DNA of 64,000 nucleotides from NCBI GenBank assembly GCA_023418915.1, contig JAEZYU010000037.1, forward strand, positions 62,001 through 126,000, in the 5' to 3' direction. Positions 53,401-62,206 of this stretch are shown here, piece after piece. How positions within the stretch are numbered: the stretch's first letter is position 1; each line of letters begins with the position of its first letter. This stretch comes from Bacillota bacterium. Its GTDB lineage: Bacteria > Bacillota > Clostridia > Acetivibrionales > DTU013. The notes below the pieces were generated by a model. The model saw only the letters and a list, made by a program, of their open reading frames with translations. It did no database searches and was not told the DNA's origin. A program made the translations under genes and the position numbers.

Positions 53401-54348
53401 GCCATAGTATGTATAAAGTGAACAATTCCTTTTATTTGTATTGAATTTCATCCAGACATCGCCCATTGCAAATTGTTTTGTGGAGTGAGACGCCCTTACG
53501 GTAATAGTATCTGGAAGTATCCATGGATAATTTATAAGCATACCCTTTTTAATAACACTTATAATGCTGTCTGTATTACTATCGCCATAATAGCTAAACG
53601 TGTCATTACAGATCATATTCATATATTTACTTGCCAGTGCCACAAAATTCGGATTTTTATTGGCATTAGCTGTGTCATGACCAAAAAGACAGCCGCCGCC
53701 CTGATCGATAAAATGGTCGACCTCTGTTTTTGCACCTATAGATAAATCCAAACCGTTGTTTCCATCCCATGATCCAAAAAACAGCACGTCATATTTATAG
53801 CTGTCTTCGGTGTCTTTTATGAGCGAGCTGTAATTAACATTGAAATCTGAAATTCCGATTTTGTCCACTATCATGCTGTACCCTGGCGGGTTTCCGTAAG
53901 CATCCATCCATTCCTTCAGCTTGTCTGAATCTGCAATGTCCGGATAAACGTTTAAAACCTTTATATCAGTTTTAAGAGGTATTGTCTGAAAGGCACCTTC
54001 TCCGTACGGTGACTTGTGAACCATATAAGTCATACCAGGAACTGCGTTTGTACTCCAGTCAAGGCGGATCATATTTGATCCATCAGGCGGCTGGACCGCT
54101 GTAAGACTCGGTACTGCGGGCTCCGTAAAAATAACAGCGCTGTCGGTGGTAGCAGGGACCGAATTTATATTGTTCTCTAATAAATTTTGACTGTTAGAAT
54201 CACCAGCTAAACCAATGTGATCTGAGCTCATCTGCTGTGCGTCTGCAGCTGCGTTTGCGCCAATGCCGCCAGTATTAATGCCAGGTATGATACCAATTAT
54301 GATAATGACTGTCAGAATACTGCAAAAAATCTTGTAAATGCGTTGCAA
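50428..54348 (-). CDS. Secreted multidomain SLH surface protein
   Basis: This 1306-aa protein begins with a signal peptide (IFCSILTVIIIIGIIPG, then GANAAADA). A domain with YDVLFFGSWDGNN and GGGCLFGHDT follows (about 170-230), probably a glutamine-amidotransferase-like fold. Then come two InlB-type beta repeats (about 500-640; FSGWYSDSD, FDGWWTGTG), a putative Ig domain (GLLLSGTTISGIPESSGSY), an MBG-type domain (DITVVADNKSMVYGT), and three C-terminal SLH repeats (FKDAEGHWARDAV, FSDVNASEEYSGYI, and GNITRAEAAVIIRRLL). SLH repeats bind pyruvylated cell-wall polymer, so it is a cell-surface protein. Start TTG with GGGGG upstream. Ligand unknown. Confidence 0.85.
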   Translation of the reverse strand: MQRIYKIFCSILTVIIIIGIIPGINTGGIGANAAADAQQMSSDHIGLAGDSNSQNLLENNINSVPATTDSAVIFTEPAVPSLTAVQPPDGSNMIRLDWSTNAVPGMTYMVHKSPYGEGAFQTIPLKTDIKVLNVYPDIADSDKLKEWMDAYGNPPGYSMIVDKIGISDFNVNYSSLIKDTEDSYKYDVLFFGSWDGNNGLDLSIGAKTEVDHFIDQGGGCLFGHDTANANKNPNFVALASKYMNMICNDTFSYYGDSNTDSIISVIKKGMLINYPWILPDTITVRASHSTKQFAMGDVWMKFNTNKRNCSLYTYYGGKSGTNNFYLTTWNNAAMIQTGHTSGSATVDEQKVLANTLFYLAQTSEDTEFNDHTAQDLTAPEPVNGEISVATDQDGKVRLSFGAASDNGTSYDYFVDAIDESGNKVSSTQTSATVTTGVSGYAVQIDKNPSSVDPGNSVNCPEPEFYAGSLGSGDYYAHIKAIDGAENVSSIATIPFTVDKTKTVTFETNGGSAVSPIVRDAGTYIESLPVTSKAGMLFSGWYSDSDLTNEITSPYKVAGDAVLYAAWSPDPTLQDYTLTFSSEGGSPIDPITLIYNSEIPKPTNPVKNGYAFDGWWTGTGGTGTEVTWPYRLTNDTIIYAKWNANEISLPDTEFAAGTYGTEFSADITEAENGTGVYSYVVTEGMLPPGLLLSGTTISGIPESSGSYSFEIIVSDIGSGKAALQDYSITIDKRDITVVADNKSMVYGTAVPELTYTVTSGSEADGDSFTGALGWVVGDGDGDVGDYEINQGTLTLSENYDITFVKGTLTVTKATVSGISFTGSTFTYDGTSKSLYIDGTLPEGVTVSYEGNRQIRSGNYTVKAIFTVNENYNEIDDMTAALKIIRRDDNTNRNIDVIIDGNTVNLGSESISFENGITTSVIALGQQELKQAVDNRDNGTVITVSASKANNRLECQLNGQTVKDMEDKEARLEIETPAATYLLPAVQIDIDTVSEQLGTQVDLKDIDVQLEIIRSPEETARAVEDSARENAFAITVPPVEFSISCTYNNKTVAVERFKGYVERMIAIPEEVDHGRITTGVIVDADGIIRHVPTKVIVKDGSYYAKINSLTNSIYSVIWNPVVFKDAEGHWARDAVNDMGSRLIINGVNGHNIEPDRDITRAEFSSILVRALGLNPGTGSTAFSDVNASEEYSGYIETALKYKLISGFSADKFGPNEKVTREQALSMVSRAMSITGSEPEITANDAVKILSWYEDASQASSYSKSDIAVCIQAGIVNGKPGSILDPKGNITRAEAAVIIRRLLQKSNLI

Positions 54349-54447
54349 GACTCATACCCCCAATTTATTTTCCTGACTCAATGGAAGAAGAACCGTCGTT
54401 GATAAGCTTATGTGGATCTGCTCCGCTTGATTTTATAGACAATTTTC

Positions 54448-54456
54448 ATTATAACA
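54448..54456 (-). promoter_or_regulatory. Extended -10 promoter of the SLH protein gene
   Basis: Minus-strand TGTTATAAT, about 100 bases before the TTG start. The -35 region (TTCTGG) is weak. Confidence 0.4.
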
Positions 54457-54507
54457 CACGTTCCTTACATCCAGAATATATTTCACCTTAAATTTAGCTA
54501 AAGAAAT

Positions 54508-54529
54508 GGGGGTCAGGCTTGAAAATGAA
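54508..54529 (+). repeat. REP-like motif copy
   Basis: gggggtcaggcttgaaaatg lies ten bases from the 3' end of the ABC ATPase gene. It is the only copy of the family in the backbone half of the window. Confidence 0.5.
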
Positions 54530-54539
54530 AGAAGCTGCC

Positions 54540-56285
54540 TCAGCTTAGAAGCAGCTCTAGTGAACCCTGTGTGATCATTTTTCCTGTTTTTCTGCTGAAG
54601 AGGATTATGCCCTCGCCCTCAAAACCGATATGTACCTTCTGCCCTATCTTATATAGTACTCCTCCGAACACGACTGCAGTCAACAGGAATTGACCTATTC
54701 TGATTTTTACGGTTATTTCCATGCCTGTTGGCATCGAGCTGTAAATTTCGCCCTCAAGCTTGCACTGATCGTTTATTTTGATGAACTCCGGCCTGATACC
54801 GAGCACAAAACCATCACCCGAGGCTGCCGGAGCATCCTGTGTGTCATCGATTTCATCGACCCTCGCAATATGATACTTGAATTCATTGTCCTTCTGCACT
54901 TCCGCTTCCGATTTAGTCCCGCCTCGAGCCGCTTCCGCATTGCTTCCGTCTCCTGCTGCACCCTGCTGTTGCCTTTCCCAAAGCGCCGGATCAAGCTGTT
55001 CATGCGGTGTGAATCTAGCTCTCACGCCGTCAAAAATGGAAAGGCTTATGGACCCATCCGACGCAAACGGCTGCACCCCATTGGCTTCAACAAAATTGAT
55101 GGCAGGATTTCCGACAAAATCCGCCGTAAACAAATTATTTGGTTTATTATATACATCCATTGGTTTATCGTATTGCTGAAGGACGCCGTTGTCTATCAGG
55201 CATATCTTCGTTGCCAGCGTCATCGCTTCCATCTGGTCATGTGTCACATAAATGAAGGTGCTTCCCGTATCGATGTGAAGCCTCTGAAGCTCTGATCTCA
55301 TCTCCAGACGAAGCTTTGCATCCAGGTTGGACAGCGGCTCGTCCATGAACAGCACCGTCGGTTCGGGCGCGAGTGTCCGCGCTATGGCTACACGCTGCTG
55401 TTGTCCGCCTGAAAGCTCGCTTGGATAACGGTCCATGAACATACTTATCTTGACGATCCTTGATACGCGTCTAACCGCAAGGTCTATCTCTTCACCGGTA
55501 TATTTTCTCGCTGTCGTGATTACCTGTCCCTGTTTCACCACCTCAAACCTATCATTAAGCTCGCAGCCTGCCGCCTTTTGCTTTGAATGCCGGGCTATCA
55601 ATTCAGCTTCAAGCTTTTTGGTTATCTCTCCCGCCGTCCTGACTGCGTCATCTGCCTCGTGCAGCTTATAGCCGAAGAGTATTTTGGCGGTATATATTGA
55701 AATCTCAAATGAATCTATCAATCGTATAAGCGCTCTATTCTTATCGATTGTTATGCTCTTATCGGCCGCCCTATTCTTGTCAACCGCCCTATTCTTGTCA
55801 ACCGCCCTATTCTTATCGATTGCTCTACTCTTATCGATCGTCCCCTTTTTATCCCTGCATTCCCTGATGATTTTTACGACATCCTCAGCTCTGGCAAGTG
55901 CTTTTATGAGACTGTCCGCCTTTCTCGCATCGAAATCTATGGTTGGCAGCTCATCCTTCACATTTCCAAGCCCGAAGGATATATTCCGGTATACGGTCAT
56001 ATTGGGCCATAAGGCATAGTTCTGGAAAAGGAATCCGACATGCCTTTTATTGGGTGGAATGTTTATTCCCAGCTCACTGTCGAATACTGTCGTGCCGCCG
56101 ATGGTTATCCTCCCGCTTGTAGGCGTCTCAAGGCCCGCTATCATACGCAATGTGGTCGTCTTACCGCAGCCTGAGGGACCCAGGAGCGTGACAAATGCAT
56201 TATCCTCGATAACAAGACTGAGGTCGTCGACTGCGCAAAATTTCCCCCACCTTTTAGTAACGTTGGTCAAAACTATTTCCGGCAT
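54540..56285 (-). CDS. ABC importer ATPase with a repeat-bearing insertion (Fe3+/AEP type)
   Basis: The 581-aa product is a CUT1/FbpC-like ATPase: Walker A GPSGCGKTT (36-44), Q-loop FLFQNYALWPNMTVY, signature LSGGQQQRVAIAR (about 290), Walker B VLFMDEPLSNLD, H-loop VTHDQMEA, and a C-terminal regulatory domain with VLGIRPEFI. Between Q-loop and signature it carries some 160 extra residues, including about seven six-residue repeats of the DKNRAV type. Usual length is about 360 aa. It would energise the permease encoded immediately upstream (two-base gap). GGAGGT precedes the ATG. Confidence 0.85.
   Translation of the reverse strand: MPEIVLTNVTKRWGKFCAVDDLSLVIEDNAFVTLLGPSGCGKTTTLRMIAGLETPTSGRITIGGTTVFDSELGINIPPNKRHVGFLFQNYALWPNMTVYRNISFGLGNVKDELPTIDFDARKADSLIKALARAEDVVKIIRECRDKKGTIDKSRAIDKNRAVDKNRAVDKNRAADKSITIDKNRALIRLIDSFEISIYTAKILFGYKLHEADDAVRTAGEITKKLEAELIARHSKQKAAGCELNDRFEVVKQGQVITTARKYTGEEIDLAVRRVSRIVKISMFMDRYPSELSGGQQQRVAIARTLAPEPTVLFMDEPLSNLDAKLRLEMRSELQRLHIDTGSTFIYVTHDQMEAMTLATKICLIDNGVLQQYDKPMDVYNKPNNLFTADFVGNPAINFVEANGVQPFASDGSISLSIFDGVRARFTPHEQLDPALWERQQQGAAGDGSNAEAARGGTKSEAEVQKDNEFKYHIARVDEIDDTQDAPAASGDGFVLGIRPEFIKINDQCKLEGEIYSSMPTGMEITVKIRIGQFLLTAVVFGGVLYKIGQKVHIGFEGEGIILFSRKTGKMITQGSLELLLS
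55729..55852. repeat. 18-bp tandem repeat within the ABC ATPase gene
   Basis: About seven units of the form cgccctattcttgtcaac run in frame, giving DKSRAI/DKNRAV/DKNRAA/DKSITI repeats on the minus strand. Two adjacent units are identical, which suggests recent slippage. Confidence 0.8.
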
Positions 56286-56287
56286 TA

Positions 56288-58114
56288 TTATCTACCTCCA
56301 ATACCCTTGTCAAGACTTGCCCCGGTCAGTTTGTTCAAAAGGGAATTACATGTAATAATAAAGACTATCAGAATCAGGTTGATACCGCTTGAAAATGCAT
56401 AAAGCCCCATTTCATCAAAATAATCAAGCAGTGTGGTCACTATCTTGTTTTGTGAACATAAAAGCATAAACAGTGTCAATTCTCTCAAGCATGTCATAAA
56501 GGGAAGTATATATCCGCTTATGATCGATGATTTCTGGATCGGGATGATTATATTCAGCATCCGTTTGTACCAGGGTATATTCTGGATCAATGCGGCCTCT
56601 TCGATCTCGCCGCTCAGCTGAAGCATTGAATTGAGGGAGCTCCTGCTGGCAAACGGTATGTACTTGACAGTGCCTGCGAGTATGAGCAGCAGGTATGTAT
56701 TATACATACCTAAAGCAGAACCAAAAATAAAGAAGGAAACACCAACGGCCAGTGAAGGCAGCAAATAAGGAAGAAATGCTACTGCGTTCACGTAGCCTGC
56801 CGCTCTGCTTCTTCTATGCTTGCTTACGCTGTAGCCAACCAGCAGACCAATGGTACCGGCGATCAGCGAACAGCATACTGCAACGGCGAGCGTACCCTTA
56901 TAAGCATTCCAGATGGTTGAATTGAACAAAATACCCATCTGCCCGTACATGCCGCTTTCCGTCATGTTTTCCGATGTGGTCCACCACTTGAGCGTCAGAC
57001 TGGTCAGATTGCCTGAAGTGAGGAAGCTGTAATCCCCAGGATTCGGAAGGAATGTCTCCATTGCAAATGAAATTATCGGGTAAATACTTGTAAATGTCGT
57101 AAGAAGGATCAAAATGATTGCGGCGGCATATTTACCGATCCTGCCGATATTCACCCTGCTGATCTGTCCTGATTTGCCGGTCACGGTAGTATAGCTCTTC
57201 CGGCCGCCTGTATTCAGCTGATTTACCATAAGTATGATAAAGCCCATGAGCATCATGATCACAGCGAGAATACTTGCTTCACCGACTCTGTTTACATTCA
57301 TCGACACATACTTTGTCGACAATGTCGTTAAATTCAGGTAGTGAGGGACGGGGTAGCTTCCCACTGCACTGCCGAACACAAGAAGTATAGTGGATAGGAT
57401 TGCCGGCGATACCATGGGAAGAGTGACTCGGCCGAATATTTTCCACTTCGGTGTATCAAGTATCGTAGCCGCTTCCTCAAGATTGGCATCCATATTTTTC
57501 AATATGCCGCCGATGAGTATATATGCAAACGGGGCATAATGCAGCGCCAGTACGATCGCACATGGAAACAGCCCTCTGCACCACCAGACCGGCATCGTTA
57601 TGTTGAACAACGATGTAAGCAATCCGTCGGAGCCTCCTGTCACTGCGTTGCTCTTGAACATATTCTGCCAGACGACCGCCAGTGTCCACTGCGGCATGAT
57701 GTAAGGAAAAATGAATATCGCACTCAGGTACCGTTTGAATTTCAAATTAGTTCTTGTTACGAGGTATGCAAATGATCCGCCGTATAATATGGAACCAAGA
57801 CAGGTAAATACCGCAAGCATCAATGTATTTCCAAGTGGCTTCAATATATTTTCCCTGCTCAGAGAACCTGTAAACAGGTCTATCCAGTTGTAGAGAGTAT
57901 ATCCTGAAACCCTGCCGGACAGATGCGCATCGATGGAGCCGGGATGGATCGTTACTGTGTCGAGCATTATTGAAACGATCGGCGCTATCGTCGTCACGGA
58001 AAGGATGATTCCTAGAACTGTCAATATCATGTTTTGCGGCTTTGATATAAATGTGATCGCCTTATTGATGATTATTTTCTTCCCGCCAGGCTTCAACAAA
58101 ATATCATGTTCCAT
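56288..58114 (-). CDS. ABC importer double permease (FbpB-like)
   Basis: The 608-aa membrane protein has two homologous permease halves with about twelve transmembrane segments. Each carries an EAA loop for docking the ATPase: EEAATILDTPKWKIFGRVTLP-like at about residue 215 and EEAALIQNIPWYKRMLNIIIP-like at about 515. Fused double permeases are typical of Fe3+, thiamine and 2-aminoethylphosphonate importers. I use ATG 58114 (MEHDILLKPGG), with a GGGGGG site, rather than four codons earlier. It is translated together with the ATPase, two bases downstream. Confidence 0.9.
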   Translation of the reverse strand: MEHDILLKPGGKKIIINKAITFISKPQNMILTVLGIILSVTTIAPIVSIMLDTVTIHPGSIDAHLSGRVSGYTLYNWIDLFTGSLSRENILKPLGNTLMLAVFTCLGSILYGGSFAYLVTRTNLKFKRYLSAIFIFPYIMPQWTLAVVWQNMFKSNAVTGGSDGLLTSLFNITMPVWWCRGLFPCAIVLALHYAPFAYILIGGILKNMDANLEEAATILDTPKWKIFGRVTLPMVSPAILSTILLVFGSAVGSYPVPHYLNLTTLSTKYVSMNVNRVGEASILAVIMMLMGFIILMVNQLNTGGRKSYTTVTGKSGQISRVNIGRIGKYAAAIILILLTTFTSIYPIISFAMETFLPNPGDYSFLTSGNLTSLTLKWWTTSENMTESGMYGQMGILFNSTIWNAYKGTLAVAVCCSLIAGTIGLLVGYSVSKHRRSRAAGYVNAVAFLPYLLPSLAVGVSFFIFGSALGMYNTYLLLILAGTVKYIPFASRSSLNSMLQLSGEIEEAALIQNIPWYKRMLNIIIPIQKSSIISGYILPFMTCLRELTLFMLLCSQNKIVTTLLDYFDEMGLYAFSSGINLILIVFIITCNSLLNKLTGASLDKGIGGR

Positions 58115-58171
58115 GCTGCCCCCCATATCGATTCGTTTTAAAGCTTTACAGAAATAATTCCTTTATGAACT

Positions 58172-58200
58172 GTAAAATAAGGGGCGCTGAATGCGCCCTC
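58172..58200 (-). terminator. Hairpin between binding-protein and permease genes
   Basis: GGGCGC and GCGCCC form a six-base GC stem with a five-base loop (58182-58198), followed on the minus strand by TTATTTTA. It sits between the binding-protein stop and the permease start and should let only part of the transcripts continue. Confidence 0.6.
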
Positions 58201-58230
58201 AATTTTCTATCAGAAATTCACTGTTTCAAA

Positions 58231-59577
58231 CTACTTTGCCTCTGCTGCAGCGGCTTTATTTCCAATAATAACATCGATCCAGTCGCTCATATTGAAGGAA
58301 ACCTCTGCACAGTATGCCGGATCCTCCAGTACAAGCGCGCCGCCCTCCTCTGCAGTCCACCAGTCAAAGCCGCGGTCATTCTTTGAAGGATAGGTATCGA
58401 CACCGTCAACAAAACCATCCTTTGAGTGATCCTGATTGATCGTCGGATTTGCGCTATAGCCGCCCATATCCTTGCCCCAGGCATAGAAGCCTTCTTCTGT
58501 TGTTACCATATGAGCAATGAATGCGCATGCAGTCCACGGGAGAGGAGAGGTCTTTACGACCTGAAGGTAATGCTTGTAGGCGTACCCGCCGATCCCTTCA
58601 TAGCCGTCCTGATAGGCAGCAATCGTAATATTGTTCACTGACGAGGTTTCTGACTCTTCTACCGAACGGAGCTTCGAATAAACCAGCAATCCGCTTTCGC
58701 CCGCTGCCGAGGTCGTCACTAGCTCATTGCAGATAGGACCGTCATCGGTCTGCTCATTGTACTGCTCACACCACAGCTTGATCCATGCCAGCCCGTATTT
58801 GGCATTCTCCGACTTTAGGCCAAGGCTCGCGGCATTGTCTGCGACCTCGTTGATAGTCTTTTTGAAATATGCCTGCTTTGTGCTGTCAAGCTTCTCAAAA
58901 GCATTTTTCAGATATGTGGAATACTTCTCGCTCGTAAGCATGTAAAGGAAGTTTTTCCCCACCGGTTCTGAATCGACCCCCATATATAAAGGCTTCACAC
59001 CCTCAGCTACAAAGTCCCAGCAGTTAATGAACTCTTTATTTCCGAGATTGTTGAACATGAACACCTTGTTCAATGTCTGAAGTGTAAGAGGGTGACCGTC
59101 GGCCTTTTCATCAACGCCCTCTGCCGCCTTCCAGTCCTTTGGGATAAAGTTCAGCAGATTGCCGGTGTCGAGCATCTTGCTCTGGATTTGGTTGCCATCC
59201 TGGATGAGGGTCATGGAATATGTATGTGTTGAGCTTGTTATGTCGGCATTGATCAATGTAAAAATCGAGTTGTTCTTCGGCTGAGACCATTCAATGGTGC
59301 CGTTATACGAGGGATCTATTTTCTGCAGCTCCTCTATAAAGCTCGTTGCAGCTGTTGCACCGCGGCTGGAATTACCGATGCCATACATGGTCTTTCCATT
59401 GGATTCTTCTGCAGCCTTCCTGTAAAGCTTCTCCATCGGCAGCTTCTCAGCCTCCCCAATGATCTTCTCAACTTCACTTTTGGCAGCAGAGCCGCCTGTT
59501 GTACTGCCACACCCTGCCAGAACCATCGAAGTGATCAATAAGAAGATAAAAAGACATGATATATACTTCATTTTCAT
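58231..59577 (-). CDS. Extracellular solute-binding lipoprotein of the importer
   Basis: The 448-aa product begins with a lipoprotein signal, MKMKYISCLFIFLLIT then SMVLAGC (lipobox LAGC). The mature part is a periplasmic-binding-protein-type domain (MYGIGNSSRG, LINADITSS, WTACAFIAHMVTTEEG, GFDWWTAEEGGALVLEDPAY). In this importer family it captures the ligand outside the cell. The start at ATG 59577 has GGGGAGG seven bases before it. It precedes the permease gene with a hairpin in between. The ligand could be iron, a phosphonate or a phosphorylated compound; the sequence does not say. Confidence 0.85.
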   Translation of the reverse strand: MKMKYISCLFIFLLITSMVLAGCGSTTGGSAAKSEVEKIIGEAEKLPMEKLYRKAAEESNGKTMYGIGNSSRGATAATSFIEELQKIDPSYNGTIEWSQPKNNSIFTLINADITSSTHTYSMTLIQDGNQIQSKMLDTGNLLNFIPKDWKAAEGVDEKADGHPLTLQTLNKVFMFNNLGNKEFINCWDFVAEGVKPLYMGVDSEPVGKNFLYMLTSEKYSTYLKNAFEKLDSTKQAYFKKTINEVADNAASLGLKSENAKYGLAWIKLWCEQYNEQTDDGPICNELVTTSAAGESGLLVYSKLRSVEESETSSVNNITIAAYQDGYEGIGGYAYKHYLQVVKTSPLPWTACAFIAHMVTTEEGFYAWGKDMGGYSANPTINQDHSKDGFVDGVDTYPSKNDRGFDWWTAEEGGALVLEDPAYCAEVSFNMSDWIDVIIGNKAAAAEAK

Positions 59578-59685
59578 CGGAATGCCTCCCCTTATATTTA
59601 CTTGTATACATTTTATTATTTGGAAAATGATACAGATACCCAGTTTTCTGTACAATTGTCGTAAAAAGTGTACAAAAATATGTAT

Positions 59686-60456
59686 TCACATTTTCTTTTT
59701 GATAAACTCTGTCGGAGATGAATTTGTGTATTTTTTAAACACCGAGCAAAAGTGCTTGTAGTCGGTAAAGCCTGTGATATCCGAGATCTGATAGACCCGG
59801 TGGACACCCTCATCCAAAAGCTTTATTGCCTGCTGTATCCTGTAGATATTAAGGAAATCAAGACAGGTATGCCCCGTTTCTTCCTTAAATTTGCGGCTCA
59901 GGTAGCTGGAGCTTACCCCAAGCTCCTCTGAAATACTTTCAATACTGATCCTTTCAGCAAAACGTGCCTTTAATATATCAATTGTTCTGATAACATACGG
60001 ATTCTGATATTGCTCACTTCCCGAAAGCTTTATGATATCCATTCCCTGGTTTTTCTGTCGAAACAGCAGCTCCTTCTCATACTCCTGCTCTATTTCATCG
60101 TGAAGCCTCATCATTACTGCCTTTAGTACCTCGACGTTGACCGGCTTCATAAGGTATTCAGAGGCATGCAGCTCTATTGCCTGCTTGGCATAGTCAAACT
60201 CCGCATAGCTTGTAAGTATGATGCTTTTGAACCTGACCTCCCCGCCGGCCTGACGTATCATCTCTATTCCATTCAACTTTGGCATCATAATATCAGCAAT
60301 AACCACGTCCGGCTTCACTTCTCTTATCTTCTCTATCCCTTCTCCACCATTGCAGGCCTCTCCGGCGATCACATATCCCATGCTGAGCCAGTCGATGGTA
60401 TATACAAGCCCCTTCCTGATAATATCCTCATCCTCAGCTATCAACACCTTAAGCAT
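59686..60456 (-). CDS. AraC-type response regulator
   Basis: The 256-aa protein has an N-terminal receiver domain (MLKVLIAEDEDIIRKG; phosphoacceptor Asp55 in VVIADIMMPK; Lys in YLMKPVN) and a C-terminal AraC DNA-binding domain (ISIESISEELGVSSSYLSRKF and DITGFTDYKHFCSVFKKYT). It pairs with the YesM-like kinase just upstream and probably activates the importer operon. The start is ambiguous because a 24-bp repeat provides three in-frame ATGs (60456, 60480, 60504); I chose the one nearest the receiver fold. Confidence 0.85.
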   Translation of the reverse strand: MLKVLIAEDEDIIRKGLVYTIDWLSMGYVIAGEACNGGEGIEKIREVKPDVVIADIMMPKLNGIEMIRQAGGEVRFKSIILTSYAEFDYAKQAIELHASEYLMKPVNVEVLKAVMMRLHDEIEQEYEKELLFRQKNQGMDIIKLSGSEQYQNPYVIRTIDILKARFAERISIESISEELGVSSSYLSRKFKEETGHTCLDFLNIYRIQQAIKLLDEGVHRVYQISDITGFTDYKHFCSVFKKYTNSSPTEFIKKKM

Positions 60457-60510
60457 CCTTCCGTCCCCTGCCTTAAGCATCCTTCCATCCCCTGCCTTAA
60501 GCATCCTTCC
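60447..60510. repeat. 24-bp tandem repeat over the kinase stop and regulator start
   Basis: Units of 24 bases (core gcatccttccgtcccctg) repeat 2.7 times, at 60447, 60471 and 60495. Each contains an ATG preceded by GGAAGG on the minus strand. The outermost unit overlaps the kinase stop codon. Confidence 0.85.
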
Positions 60511-62197
60511 TCGCCCTTTCCCGTTTAGGCAATACAAGCGTAAGTGTAGTGCCTTCACCTTTTTTGCTATCTATCCTGACACCATGGTCCTCATGGTACA
60601 TAAGCCGTATCCTTCTGTGAACATTATAAATACCCATATGGCTGCTGACATTGACCGGCTGAGCCAGATTGCTCCTGATTTCTTCAAGCTGCTCCTCACC
60701 CATTCCATTCCCATCATCCCTGCATATGAATATCAGCCTTTCGTCCTCGGCATAAGCCTTTACAGCTACATGAAGGCTGTCTCTGTCCACAAAACCATAC
60801 TTTACGGAATTCTCGATCAAGGGCTGTATCATTAGCTTGGGGATCAAACAATCTTCGATCCCTTCTTCTATATCTGTTTCAAATGCAAATCTTTTGTTGA
60901 ACCTGATCTTCAGGATCGAAAGGTAATACCTCGTATACTTCATATCTTCGGCAACAGTGACCTCCTCCTGCGCATTACTGATGCTGTAGCGCAATATTGA
61001 GGACAAGGCCACGATCATTTTATCTGAAGCTTCCGCATCGATCTTTGCCATAAATCGGATATTATCAAGGGTATTGAAGATAAAATGAGGATTGAACTGA
61101 GACTCCAGCTGCTTCACCTGTGCAAATGCAGCACGCTCTACCAGCTCCTTGTTTTCCCTCAGACCATCGAGCATTATATTGTATGCCTCGCCGATCATTT
61201 TAAATTCCTCAATACTGCCGGTGTTTGTATACATGCCGAGGTTACCGGCTTTTACCTGCTCAAAGGCCTCCGCGATATCTTTGATATCCCTTGTGCTTTC
61301 TCTGGCAAGCCTGTTGCTGCTGCTGTACACTATTATTGTGATCGCAATAAAAATGAACATGACAACAAGAAAGATCGTAGTAAACATAGTCATGCTGCGT
61401 CCTTCCTCAGCTGCTGTGCATATCCTGATCAGGTTATCCTCAATAGTACTGTTCGTCATATAATAGGTGCGCCCGTTATATGTCGTAAAACCATTTGCAG
61501 CCTCGATTCGGCTGTCAAGCCTTCCAAGCACATCATTGAACTCATAGCTATTGCTCAGGTATATCCAGCCGTTATTGTCGGCAATGACAGTCTGCGGCGA
61601 TACCTTCGCCAGCAGCATGGAAAACTCGTCGGAAGGGATCAGCACGATTATATAACCTATAAGCGCTCCCTCTTTTTGTATGCTGCTGCCTATACACAAA
61701 TAATCATCATCGCCTGTTTCGATCATTACAGACACCTTTTGGGGGTTTTCGCCTATTTCCCGCAGGATACCCCAACCTCCGTACGCTTCATCTGACAGAA
61801 ATACAGGAACATCACTGTTGTCGGCCAAAACCTTCTTCAGCCGGTCATCCAGTATATACAGCTCACCTGAATAACCGGTCGATGCTGACATCTGTTTCAT
61901 GGTCCTTCGTATTGTGAGCAGCCTTTCGGCATCGATCTGCTGCGTGATCAGCGACGAACGCCTTGACAGCTCCAGAACGCCCTGTTTGTACTTATCGACT
62001 GTATCCTGAAGGACACTGCTCACTTTATCATTTGCCTCAATATTCGTGATATGGATGCTGTAGTACTGAAGACCGGTAAAAATAGCCATACATACGCATG
62101 TTACACAGAACACGGGTATAATAGCATTGATAATGAACATACGCCGTATGTAATCCCTGAAGGAACCGACCTTCTGCTTTTTCAATTTCAATTCCAT
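60497..62197 (-). CDS. YesM/LytS-type sensor histidine kinase
   Basis: The 566-aa membrane kinase has an N-terminal transmembrane helix (MFIINAIIPVFCVTCVCMAI), a large outer sensing domain of Cache type, a second helix (TTIFLVVMFIFIAITIIVYS), a HAMP-like linker, and a His_kinase domain with SQFNPHFIFNTLDNIRF (His near 367), IENSVKYGF (N box, about 464) and DDGNGMGEEQL (G box, about 499). It should phosphorylate the AraC-type regulator encoded next. The ATG is nine bases after the sensor binding-protein gene stop. The last codons overlap the repeat unit. Confidence 0.85.
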   Translation of the reverse strand: MELKLKKQKVGSFRDYIRRMFIINAIIPVFCVTCVCMAIFTGLQYYSIHITNIEANDKVSSVLQDTVDKYKQGVLELSRRSSLITQQIDAERLLTIRRTMKQMSASTGYSGELYILDDRLKKVLADNSDVPVFLSDEAYGGWGILREIGENPQKVSVMIETGDDDYLCIGSSIQKEGALIGYIIVLIPSDEFSMLLAKVSPQTVIADNNGWIYLSNSYEFNDVLGRLDSRIEAANGFTTYNGRTYYMTNSTIEDNLIRICTAAEEGRSMTMFTTIFLVVMFIFIAITIIVYSSSNRLARESTRDIKDIAEAFEQVKAGNLGMYTNTGSIEEFKMIGEAYNIMLDGLRENKELVERAAFAQVKQLESQFNPHFIFNTLDNIRFMAKIDAEASDKMIVALSSILRYSISNAQEEVTVAEDMKYTRYYLSILKIRFNKRFAFETDIEEGIEDCLIPKLMIQPLIENSVKYGFVDRDSLHVAVKAYAEDERLIFICRDDGNGMGEEQLEEIRSNLAQPVNVSSHMGIYNVHRRIRLMYHEDHGVRIDSKKGEGTTLTLVLPKRERARKDA

Positions 62198-62206
62198 CCT
62201 TCTGCT

